Below, piece by piece: positions 1-6,212 of a DNA stretch of 9,336 nucleotides. The stretch covers positions 1 through 9,336 of the forward strand of contig JAUIBM010000075.1 in NCBI GenBank assembly GCA_030428345.1. Reading direction: 5' to 3'. Origin of the DNA: Alphaproteobacteria bacterium (GTDB taxonomy: Bacteria; Pseudomonadota; Alphaproteobacteria; Rhizobiales; Rhizobiaceae). Below the pieces are notes generated by a model, which did no database searches, was not told the DNA's origin, and worked only from the letters and a program-made list of their open reading frames with translations. Every line of letters begins with the position of its first letter. Position 1 is the stretch's first letter. The position numbers were made by a program, and so were the translations under genes.

Positions 1-973
1 TGACGTGCAGGAAGGCATCGAACGCTACTCCTTCGGCAATCCGATGCTGGCGTCAGGCGTATCGTCTTCGGCCGTGCTCGTCGGCTTCTTCGGCATCGCG
101 GTCGTCCTCAGCGATCTAGACATGGTGGGCAAGGGCTCGACCCTCGTCTCCGACAAGATCGGCCTCCAGCTTCCGACATTTGGCGACATGATGCGCCGCT
201 GGAAAGCCTGGGGCATCGGCACGCTCTACGGCATCATCGTCGGCGCAATCCCGGGCGTCGGCTCCGACGGCTCGGTCTGGATGGCCTATGCGACCGTGCG
301 CGGCCAGTCGAAGAACCCGGAGAATTTCGGCAAGGGCGAACCGGACGGCATCCTGGCGCCCGAAAGCTCCAACAACGCCACCACCGGCGGCACCATGATC
401 CCGATGCTGACCTTGGGCATTCCAGGGGACGGCTCGACCGCGGTCATGCTCGGCGCGATGATCCTGCACGGCCTGCAGCCCGGCGTGACGCTGATGCAGA
501 CGAGTGGCGATTTCGTCTACGGGATCCTCGCTTCGCTTTTCTATGCCAACATCTTCATGCTGATCGTCGCCCTTGCCTCGATCCGGTTCTTCATCGCGAT
601 CCTTCGGCGCGACCGCGGCTCGATCTTTCCGTTCATCCTTGTGTTCACCGTGATCGGCGCCTTCGCCGAGGACAACCAGATCTTCCCGGTCTATGTGGCG
701 ATCGCCTGCGGCGTCGCCGGGTACATTCTGGAAGCGCGGAAATTCCCGGTCGTGACCATCGTGCTCGGCACGATCCTCGGCCCGATCATCGAATACAATG
801 TTCGCCTCGGCCTCGCCTATTCGGCCGGCGACTGGTCGACCTTCGTCGGCACCTGGCCGCGCGCGATCATGGTTGCCGCCATCGCCTTCCTGGTCCTCCG
901 GGAGGTCTACCTCGTCTTCACGTCGATGCGCGCGAAGACCCCCACCAAGCAAAATGAGAGGGAAACAGCATGA
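1..973 (+). CDS. tctA: TctA-type large membrane subunit of a tripartite tricarboxylate transporter (5' end cut off)
   Basis: This is the large integral-membrane subunit of a TTT transporter, which moves small carboxylates across the inner membrane after delivery by a periplasmic binding protein. About 323 codons are present. The reading frame runs open through base 2, so the GTG at 5 is internal; TctA proteins are about 500 residues, so roughly the first third is missing. Counting from that GTG, the second copy of the family's glycine/proline motif (GAIPGVGSDGS) lies near residues 80-90, followed by the very typical APESSNNATTGG stretch and the MLTLGIPGDGSTAVMLG loop. Several hydrophobic spans follow, ending in a charged tail. 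The TGA stop overlaps the next gene's ATG by four bases, so the two are translationally coupled. The canonical order is tctC-tctB-tctA; here the binding protein follows TctA, and a small TctB subunit would be expected just upstream, outside the window. The family is clear; the substrate cannot be told. Confidence 0.95.
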   Translation, partial: DVQEGIERYSFGNPMLASGVSSSAVLVGFFGIAVVLSDLDMVGKGSTLVSDKIGLQLPTFGDMMRRWKAWGIGTLYGIIVGAIPGVGSDGSVWMAYATVRGQSKNPENFGKGEPDGILAPESSNNATTGGTMIPMLTLGIPGDGSTAVMLGAMILHGLQPGVTLMQTSGDFVYGILASLFYANIFMLIVALASIRFFIAILRRDRGSIFPFILVFTVIGAFAEDNQIFPVYVAIACGVAGYILEARKFPVVTIVLGTILGPIIEYNVRLGLAYSAGDWSTFVGTWPRAIMVAAIAFLVLREVYLVFTSMRAKTPTKQNERETA

Positions 974-1935
974 AGAACTCATTCCGGGGAATGGGACGCC
1001 TGGCAGCGGCGCTTGCCGGCATCGCAATTCTGGCGGCGCCCATGGCGGCGAGCGCACAGGACTATCCGGACGACACGATCCACATCGTCGTCCCGTGGCG
1101 GGCCGGCGGCGGCTACGACACTGTGGCGCGGGCGCTGGCGAAGCCGCTGGAAGCGATCGCCAAACAGTCCGTTGTCGTCGACAACATCACGGGCGGAGCG
1201 GGCAATGCCGGCATGATCGCCGTCAAGCAGGCGCGCGCCGACGGCTATACGATGCTGCTCAACGGCTCGGCCGACATCACCGCGCCGATCGTCTACCGCG
1301 AGGTTCCCTACAAGCTGTCCGACTATATCTGCGTCGGCGGGGTCTACCAGACACCGGCCTGGGTGATTGCGAACTCGGCCAAGGGCTTCAAGAACTGGGG
1401 CGAATACGTGGAGGCGGCCAAGAAGGCGCCCGGCAAGATGACGCTCGGCGTGACCGATCTGGCAACGCCCGACTCAACGCTCGCCGAGGCGCTGGTCAAG
1501 AAAGCCGGCATCGATGTCCGCATCATCCCCTTCAACGGCGGCGCGCCGCTCAAGAAGGCGCTGCTCGGCAACCAGGTCGACGCCGGCGTGCTGATCGCCC
1601 CTGTCATGCTGGAAGAGATCAAGAACGGCGACGCGGTGATGCTCGTTTCCGGCGGTTCGCTGAAGAACATCAACTACGAACCGCTGCAAAACGCGGAAAC
1701 GCCGGCTTCCTACGGCCTCGATATCGAGATCGGGTCGACTCGCGGTATCTTCCTCCCCAAGGACGTTCCCGCGGAGGTCGCGTCCAAGGCTGAGGAACTC
1801 GTCGAGAAGGCCGCGAAGAGCGCTGACTTCAAGGAGTTCGGAAACAATTTCGGCTTCGCACCGATCTGGATGCCCGGCAAGGATTTCTGTTCGTTCATGC
1901 AGGACGAGGAAAAGATCTACCGCTCGATCAAATAG
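970..1935 (+). CDS. tctC: TctC/Bug-family periplasmic substrate-binding protein
   Basis: This 321-residue protein is the extracytoplasmic binding component for the TctA subunit encoded just before it. It has a classic signal peptide: basic start (MKNSFRGMGR), alanine/leucine-rich core and an A-S-A cleavage site, probably between A29 and Q30. The mature part has Bug-family landmarks: a YPDD start, the VVPWRAGGGYDTVAR ligand-loop region (about 41-54), a VVDNITGGAGNAG segment (about 69-81) and IPFNGGAPLKKALLGNQVDAGV in the second lobe. Bug proteins usually bind carboxylates through backbone and water contacts, so the motif does not give the ligand. The mature protein has two cysteines (C121, C307), which could form a disulfide. 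The start is supported by GAGGGA at 958-963, six bases before the ATG, and by the ATGA overlap with tctA. Length is normal for the family. Confidence 0.95.
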   Translation: MKNSFRGMGRLAAALAGIAILAAPMAASAQDYPDDTIHIVVPWRAGGGYDTVARALAKPLEAIAKQSVVVDNITGGAGNAGMIAVKQARADGYTMLLNGSADITAPIVYREVPYKLSDYICVGGVYQTPAWVIANSAKGFKNWGEYVEAAKKAPGKMTLGVTDLATPDSTLAEALVKKAGIDVRIIPFNGGAPLKKALLGNQVDAGVLIAPVMLEEIKNGDAVMLVSGGSLKNINYEPLQNAETPASYGLDIEIGSTRGIFLPKDVPAEVASKAEELVEKAAKSADFKEFGNNFGFAPIWMPGKDFCSFMQDEEKIYRSIK

Positions 1936-2001
1936 GGCAAGCCGAGCCGACCCGGTCCGGCGAATGCGCCCGGGGCGAACGGGCATTCCGGAACTGCGAA
2001 A

Positions 2002-2040
2002 CCGCCGGTGGAGTGCCTCAGGGACTCCGCCGGCGGAGTC
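2002..2040 (+). repeat. Three-arm inverted/direct repeat with an 18-base perfect palindrome
   Basis: The arm CCGCCGGTGGAGT (2002-2014) is followed by its inverse ACTCCGCCGGCGG (2024-2036, one T/C difference that stays paired as G-U in RNA). The same bases then run into a direct copy, CCGCCGGCGGAGT (2027-2039). Bases 2023-2040 alone form a perfect palindrome, GACTCCGCC/GGCGGAGTC. The middle arm can therefore pair either with the left arm (13 pairs, 9-base loop) or with the right one (7 pairs, 4-base loop). This could be two alternative RNA structures or a DNA site for a dimeric protein; the sequence cannot decide. Confidence 0.7.
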
Positions 2041-2055
2041 GGTCCAGACACGAAC

Positions 2056-2060
2056 AGGAA
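2056..2060 (+). promoter_or_regulatory. Ribosome binding site that fixes the sulfatase start
   Basis: AGGAA lies five bases before the ATG at 2066. The frame is open further upstream to a possible ATG at 1964, but that extension would be translated through both hairpins and has no comparable SD sequence. The residues after 2066 (MTKRQPNIVFITTD) are the usual start of leaderless sulfatases, so 2066 is the better start. Confidence 0.8.
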
Positions 2061-2065
2061 CTCTC

Positions 2066-3607
2066 ATGACCAAGCGTCAGCCAAATATCGTCTTCATCAC
2101 CACCGATCAGCACCGGGCAGATTGCTACTCCTTCGCCCGCTCGGACATCCAAACGCCGCATATCGATTCCATCGCGGCGCGGGGCACGCGGTTCGACCGC
2201 TGCTATTGTCCCTCGCCGATCTGCCAGCCGGCGCGCGCTTCCCTGCTGACCGGAGTTCTGCCCCATACCCATGGCGTTCGCGACAACGGCATAGACCTGC
2301 CGGACGACATGATCGAGCGGGGATTCGCCGCGCAAGTCAGGAACCAGGGCTACAAGACCGCCATGCTCGGCAAGGCGCATTTCTCGACCCAGCACACCTT
2401 CGAGCGCACCGGACGGCCCGAATGCCGCTACACCATGGCGGATTACTACGATGGCTGGACCGGCCCCTATATGGGTTTCGATTATTTGGAGCTCTTCATC
2501 GACGGCCCGGTCAAATGGCCGTATTGGGAGCCTCCTCAGGGCCTTCATTTCACGCGATGGCTGGACCACACGGGCGCGGGCGCGCTCGCCGGCAAGCGCT
2601 ATGACAGCGGCAAGCGCCCGGCCAGCGAGGCGCAGCAGGTCCACACGCCCGACCTGCCGCTCAACTGGCACACATCGAGCTGGCTCGGCGACCGGGCCAC
2701 GGATTTCATTTCTCGCCAGGAGAACGACGATCCGTTCCTGCTCTGGGTCTCGTTCCCCGATCCGCACCATCCGTTCGACCCACCCTCGCCTTGGGACAGG
2801 ATGTACGATCCAGACGATCTCGACCTGCCGAAGCATCGCGACCTGGACCTCGGCCGCCGACCCTGGTGGCATTCGGCCAGTCTGACGGGCACGCCGCAGA
2901 CCAATGAGGAATTCCGCGAGATAAGGGAAAACCTTTCGCGCCAGAAGCGCCTGACCGACCGCCAGCTGCGCGACATAACGGCCGCCTATTTCGGCATGAT
3001 CTCGCTGGTCGATCATAATGTCGGCCGCATCCTCGCCGCCCTGAAGGCGAGCGGGCTGGAGGACGACACGATCGTCGTCGTCAGCGCTGACCATGGCGAG
3101 TTCCTGGGCGATCACGGTTTGCTGTTCAAGGGACCGATGCTCTACGACAGCCTCATTCGCGTCGGCCTCATCGCCGCCGGACCGGGCATTGCCCAGAACC
3201 GGCAGACCAACCAGGTCGTCTCCACCCTCGACCTTGCGCCGACCTTTGTCGACCTGGCCGGCGGCACGCCGAGCAACTACCACGGACAGTCGCTGAGGCC
3301 TGTGCTCGAGAGCGGCTCGGGCCAGAGCGACATGCGAAACTACGCGCATATCGAATGGGGGCTCGCGGCATCGCGCTGCGGCATCGATCTCGACCTCTTC
3401 ACGGTGGTGACACAAGACTACCGCGCAACCTTCGAGAACCTGTCGGGTACGGGCGAGATGTACGCGCTGAGGCAGGATCCGTACGAGATGAACAACGTCT
3501 TCGACGATCCCGCATTCGCTGAAGCCCGCAGCCACATGGATGAAATTAGGCGGAAACGGCCCGACGACGCGCGCGAGCAACCGCTGCCGGCCGTCGGCAT
3601 GTGCTGA
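2066..3607 (+). CDS. Cytoplasmic-type sulfatase (alkaline-phosphatase superfamily, formylglycine-dependent, choline-sulfatase-like)
   Basis: This 513-residue protein belongs to the type I sulfatases, which hydrolyse sulfate esters to an alcohol and sulfate using a formylglycine made from an active-site cysteine. The signature C-x-P-x-R-x4-T-G is complete, with C53, P55 and R57 (CQPARASLLTG). Expected metal and substrate ligands are visible: D14/Q15 in ITTDQHR, K103 and H105 in MLGKAHF, H234/H235 in PDPHHPFDPP, D342/H343 in VSADHGE and K355 in LLFKG. Length fits choline-sulfatase-like and iduronate-sulfatase-like members. There is no signal peptide, so it probably acts in the cytoplasm on something already imported. 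It follows the TTT genes in the same direction, suggesting that transporter brings in its substrate or a precursor; this is inference. Maturation needs a formylglycine-generating enzyme encoded elsewhere. Sequence alone does not give the substrate, and related folds include phosphonate monoester hydrolases. Confidence 0.92.
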   Translation: MTKRQPNIVFITTDQHRADCYSFARSDIQTPHIDSIAARGTRFDRCYCPSPICQPARASLLTGVLPHTHGVRDNGIDLPDDMIERGFAAQVRNQGYKTAMLGKAHFSTQHTFERTGRPECRYTMADYYDGWTGPYMGFDYLELFIDGPVKWPYWEPPQGLHFTRWLDHTGAGALAGKRYDSGKRPASEAQQVHTPDLPLNWHTSSWLGDRATDFISRQENDDPFLLWVSFPDPHHPFDPPSPWDRMYDPDDLDLPKHRDLDLGRRPWWHSASLTGTPQTNEEFREIRENLSRQKRLTDRQLRDITAAYFGMISLVDHNVGRILAALKASGLEDDTIVVVSADHGEFLGDHGLLFKGPMLYDSLIRVGLIAAGPGIAQNRQTNQVVSTLDLAPTFVDLAGGTPSNYHGQSLRPVLESGSGQSDMRNYAHIEWGLAASRCGIDLDLFTVVTQDYRATFENLSGTGEMYALRQDPYEMNNVFDDPAFAEARSHMDEIRRKRPDDAREQPLPAVGMC

Positions 3608-3632
3608 ATCCGGGCTCGAACCAAAGCGATGA

Positions 3633-3677
3633 ACCGGCGCCTCGTGGCGCCGGTCCTGCGGCTTCCATGCGAAGCCG
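3633..3677. terminator. Two hairpins in the convergent gap, probable two-way transcription end
   Basis: The 82-base gap between the converging sulfatase and regulator genes holds two stem-loops. The first is a perfect 9-pair stem, ACCGGCGCC/GGCGCCGGT, at 3633-3641 and 3646-3654 with loop TCGT. The second is a 7-pair stem, CGGCTTC/GAAGCCG, at 3659-3665 and 3671-3677. A weaker GCCGG/CCGGC pairing (3674-3678 with 3684-3688) would compete with the second stem. Neither side has a real run of T, so this is not a textbook intrinsic terminator. Position and stem strength suggest a two-way terminator or a stabilising 3' end. Confidence 0.6.
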
Positions 3678-3689
3678 GCCCTTCCGGCG

Positions 3690-4382
3690 TTAGTTCGCGG
3701 GGCTGTGCAATTCGATCAGCTTCAGAAGCAGGCGCTCGCCATTCGCCTGGATGTGGTCGCGCATTGCCGAGGCCGCGCCATCGGCGTCGCGCCTGCGTAC
3801 GGCCGCCAGGATTGGCGCGTGCGATTCAACCTCGCCCTCCGCATCCGTGCCGTAGACCTTCATGTGCAATATGGAAAGCCGCGTCGCCGACTGCAGTCGC
3901 TGCAGTGTGTCGAGCAGCAATTCGTGCCCGCTTGGCTTGCACAGGACCCAGTGGAAATGCATGTCGGCCTCGATCAGGCCGGGAATGTCGCCGTTATGGG
4001 CGCATTCCGCCATTCGTGCGTATGCATCCTCGATCTGCCGCATCTCCGCCTCGCGGATGCGGCCGTCGACCAGCGCCGAGCGCAGCGCGTAGGATTCCAG
4101 CAGCGCGCGAAGCGTGTAGGTTTCCTTCGCCCGCCGGGGGGTGATCTGCGGGATGCGCACGCCCCGCCGCTCATGCAGTTCCAGCAGACCAAGGGTGGCG
4201 AGCGAGCGCAGCGCCTCGCGGATGGTCTGGCGGGAAGCGGCGAAGCGCTTGGCGAGCGCCACCTCCCGCAGCGGCGAGCCCGGCTCGAAGACGCCCGACA
4301 GGACTTCTTCGCGCAACTGGTCGGCGACTTCCGAAACCAGCGTCGGCAGCGTTTCTTCGGAGTGTTTGATCGTTTGGCTCAT
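3690..4382 (-). CDS. GntR-family transcriptional regulator, FCD subfamily
   Basis: This 230-residue DNA-binding protein is probably a repressor released by a small carboxylate-type ligand. A winged helix-turn-helix occupies about residues 15-78 (SEVADQLREEVLSGVFEPGSPL, then LAKRFAASRQTIREALRSLATLGLL and the wing ERRGVRI). The C-terminal all-helical FCD domain has the metal-ligand pattern intact: D140 and H144 in EADMHFH, H188 in ESHAPI, H210 in MRDHI. The ATG at 4382 is chosen because AGGAT lies nine bases upstream and because the domain starts soon after it. An in-frame ATG at 4403 and GTG at 4466 are possible but have poorer SD sites. The gene is on the same strand as the hydrolase, 138 bases downstream of it, and converges on the sulfatase. 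Its target could be either cassette, or both. FCD domains sense organic acids in studied cases; the ligand here is unknown. Confidence 0.93.
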   Translation of the reverse strand: MSQTIKHSEETLPTLVSEVADQLREEVLSGVFEPGSPLREVALAKRFAASRQTIREALRSLATLGLLELHERRGVRIPQITPRRAKETYTLRALLESYALRSALVDGRIREAEMRQIEDAYARMAECAHNGDIPGLIEADMHFHWVLCKPSGHELLLDTLQRLQSATRLSILHMKVYGTDAEGEVESHAPILAAVRRRDADGAASAMRDHIQANGERLLLKLIELHSPAN

Positions 4383-4391
4383 GTCAAATGC

Positions 4392-4396
4392 ATCCT
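4392..4396 (-). promoter_or_regulatory. Ribosome binding site supporting the GntR regulator start at 4382
   Basis: On the minus strand AGGAT is placed nine bases before the ATG at 4382. The two longer in-frame alternatives, ATG at 4403 and GTG at 4466, have no comparable purine-rich sequence at the right distance. The match is moderate, so the start is probable rather than certain. Confidence 0.5.
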
Positions 4397-4493
4397 GTTC
4401 CATGACGACCGGTTCGCCCGGCGCCGGAACGGGATCGAGAGTCGTTACAGAACACTCTACAAACACGGTTCACGCCGCGAAAGTGCATACGCA

Positions 4494-4509
4494 ACTTGCT
4501 GCGGCAAGT
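4494..4509. promoter_or_regulatory. Inverted repeat ACTTGC-TGCG-GCAAGT, candidate regulator operator
   Basis: The six-base arms are perfect inverses around a four-base spacer. The site is 11 bases past the hydrolase stop and 111 bases before the regulator start. Short arms with a small spacer are the usual shape of a GntR/FCD dimer site, so autoregulation is plausible. A terminator for the hydrolase operon is less likely: the stem is short and no T run follows on the minus strand. The rest of the 4383-4520 gap shows only weak promoter-like hexamers. Confidence 0.45.
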
Positions 4510-4520
4510 ATTCCGCGATC

Positions 4521-6212
4521 TCAAAGCGCCGGCAGTTTCTCGTAGCGATAGTCCCTGGCGTGGCAGTTCGAGATCGACAGGGCCTCGACCTCGCCGCCGT
4601 CGCCCCGCAGGACCTTGACGTAGTAGGTCTGCGCTCCGGCGTAGCGCGGCTGCCGGTCGTCGTCGAAGGATTCTGCCTCCAGCGGCGCCCAGGAGGCCAT
4701 GTAGCAATCGGCAGCCGTCGCATAGAGCGGCAGAACCTGGCCGATCGCCTTGCCCGGCCCCCATTGCAGCACCGCGTTTCCATCTTCCTCGCGAATGCGG
4801 ACGAGACCGTCGAGCACAGGGCAGAGATAGCGTCCCGACAGCTCCCCGATCTCCTCGGCGGGCACGGTTTGCGGATGGGCCCTGATGAAAGGCTCCGGCG
4901 GATTGTCGCCGAAGGCGATCCTCAGGCCGTCCGGGCCATATTCGACCTCATATTCGTAATGGCCCCAGCTCTTCATCCGCCCGTCGCCGGCAGGAAGAAG
5001 CGCCGCCTTGGCCGCGCCGAACCGGATCGAGCGAACCGGAACCTTGCCGGTCGGGCGCTGGCGTTCGCCACCCATGATTTCCACCAGATAGCCATTGTCC
5101 TCGTTGACCCAAAGCCCAGCCAACTGCTCGGGCAGGGAGGCGCCCGGCGCGCTCGTCTTCGCGCCCAGACGCTCCGCCGCCCAGGCGGCGACATCGCCCG
5201 CCAGGCCGAGGCCAGCCGACAGCGGCTGGTTGGAGAAGAGCAGCACGAACAGGTCCAGTTCGGGGACGCGCACGAAACCGGAAGCGTGAGCATAGGAGTG
5301 GCCGCCCTTGCCATATGCGGGCGAGCCGCAGACGTTGAGCCGGTTGGTGCCGCAACCATACATGATCCCGGCGCCGTCGGCGTCCTCGCGAAACGCGCCG
5401 AACCGCTCGAACCACTCCCCGGCGAGCTCGTCGCGCCGAATATGCTGGTGCCAGTTAATCATGTCGGCGGCGGTCGACACCACCGATCCGTCGCCCAGCA
5501 CCTCCATGTTGTTGTGGTAGTTCTGCAGCGCGCCATATTCGGACACGCGGTAGGTGCCGGCCATGCGCGGATAGGCTTCTGCGTAGTGAAACCCGTAGAA
5601 GGAATCGGCCATGCCTGCCGGACGGAACACCGCCCGGCGCGCATAGCCATCGAGGGTTTCGCCTGTCACCGCCTCCACCACCTCGCCCAGCAGCGTGAAG
5701 TCGGTGGACTGGTAGAAGGTCTGCGTTCCGGGCGGGACGTCGAGATGGCTCATGTCGTAGACGAAATCCATGCGCCGCCTGAAAGTCATGCCGGCTTCCG
5801 GGGTCGAGCCGCACAGGACCATGAAATGTTCGTCGTGCTGCAGGCCGGAGCGGCTGTCGAGGAGGTTTCGCACGGTGACCGTTTCGGAAACGCGCGCCAG
5901 TCGCGGCAGGTAGGTGCACACCGGCGCGTCAAGATCCACCCGCCCCTGCTCGGCCAATTGCAGGATCGCATAGGCGGTGAAGTGCTTTGAGATCGAGGCG
6001 ATCCAGAACGGCGTCGTCAGCGACTCCGGGTCCTGCCAGTGCTGGCCGGGATGGATCTGCCGGTCGCCCCAGCCGCGCCAGGGGGCCGGCTCGTCGCCGC
6101 GCTGCACGACCACGAACATGCCCATGCCGGGCCCGTCCATCTTGCTCTCGAAATAGGTGTCGAGGGCCGCAAGATCAAAGATGGTCTGCTTTGCTGCGAT
6201 TTCAGCGGTCAT
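4521..6212 (-). CDS. Serine hydrolase of the D-aminopeptidase (DAP, S12 / penicillin-recognising) family, three-domain form
   Basis: This 563-residue enzyme has a class-C beta-lactamase-like domain (about 1-355) followed by two predominantly beta regions (about 360-460 and 470-563), as in the 520-residue Ochrobactrum DAP that removes N-terminal D-residues. The nucleophile motif S-x-x-K is S73-I-S-K76. SGLQHDEHFMVLCGSTPEAG (122-141) and the end pattern C-x-A-R-x3-Y-x-K-L match what I recall of DAP sequences. The second motif is Y167-Q-S169, not Y-x-N, and the third is K302-G-G304 where DAP has H-G-G. Both changes touch the active site, so substrate may differ; amidase or esterase activity is possible. 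There is no signal peptide, hence a cytoplasmic location. The ATG at 6212 has AGGAG seven bases upstream and overlaps the ABC ATPase gene by 11 bases, so the enzyme is co-expressed with a peptide-type importer that probably supplies its substrate. Confidence 0.88.
   Translation of the reverse strand: MTAEIAAKQTIFDLAALDTYFESKMDGPGMGMFVVVQRGDEPAPWRGWGDRQIHPGQHWQDPESLTTPFWIASISKHFTAYAILQLAEQGRVDLDAPVCTYLPRLARVSETVTVRNLLDSRSGLQHDEHFMVLCGSTPEAGMTFRRRMDFVYDMSHLDVPPGTQTFYQSTDFTLLGEVVEAVTGETLDGYARRAVFRPAGMADSFYGFHYAEAYPRMAGTYRVSEYGALQNYHNNMEVLGDGSVVSTAADMINWHQHIRRDELAGEWFERFGAFREDADGAGIMYGCGTNRLNVCGSPAYGKGGHSYAHASGFVRVPELDLFVLLFSNQPLSAGLGLAGDVAAWAAERLGAKTSAPGASLPEQLAGLWVNEDNGYLVEIMGGERQRPTGKVPVRSIRFGAAKAALLPAGDGRMKSWGHYEYEVEYGPDGLRIAFGDNPPEPFIRAHPQTVPAEEIGELSGRYLCPVLDGLVRIREEDGNAVLQWGPGKAIGQVLPLYATAADCYMASWAPLEAESFDDDRQPRYAGAQTYYVKVLRGDGGEVEALSISNCHARDYRYEKLPAL

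Larger units (their letters stand above)
1936..2065 (+). other. Intercistronic gap with two potential RNA hairpins between tctC and the sulfatase gene
   Basis: This 130-base gap holds two strong potential stem-loops. The first spans 1957-1991: AATGC and CCG pair with CGGGCATT around a small bulge, with a further CCGG/CCGG pairing outside. The second spans 2002-2036: a 13-base arm pairs with its inverse across a 9-base loop, with one G-U pair. Neither is followed by a run of T, so they are poor candidates for full intrinsic terminators. Such hairpins behind a binding-protein gene often shield the upstream message from 3' decay and lower expression of the gene after it; that role here is inference. 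I see no convincing promoter for the sulfatase in the gap. Confidence 0.6.

Noticed and set aside
116..1057. A 313-codon open frame antisense to tctA
   Set aside because: D/H/R/G-rich translation without a domain, covering strong TctA coding sequence.
798..1793. A 331-codon plus-strand frame overlapping tctA and tctC
   Set aside because: Arginine-rich shadow in another frame; tctC has a good ribosome site, a signal peptide and family motifs.
1964..2065. Possible 34-residue N-terminal extension of the sulfatase from the ATG at 1964
   Set aside because: It runs through the hairpins, has no signal-peptide character and no good ribosome site; ATG at 2066 fits better.
2018..3580. A 520-codon open frame antisense to the sulfatase
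   Set aside because: Low-complexity R/V/A-rich translation with no motif; a mirror of codon bias in the sulfatase gene.
4383..4482. Promoter for gntR (minus-strand TGAACC, 17-base spacing, TGTAAC)
   Set aside because: Only about 3/6 and 4/6 matches to the -35 and -10 consensus, no better than chance in this sequence.
3705..5990. A 761-codon open frame on the plus strand, antisense to the regulator and hydrolase genes
   Set aside because: It has no recognisable domain, is rich in R, H and A as expected of a high-GC mirror frame, and lies over two genes with clear family motifs on the other strand.
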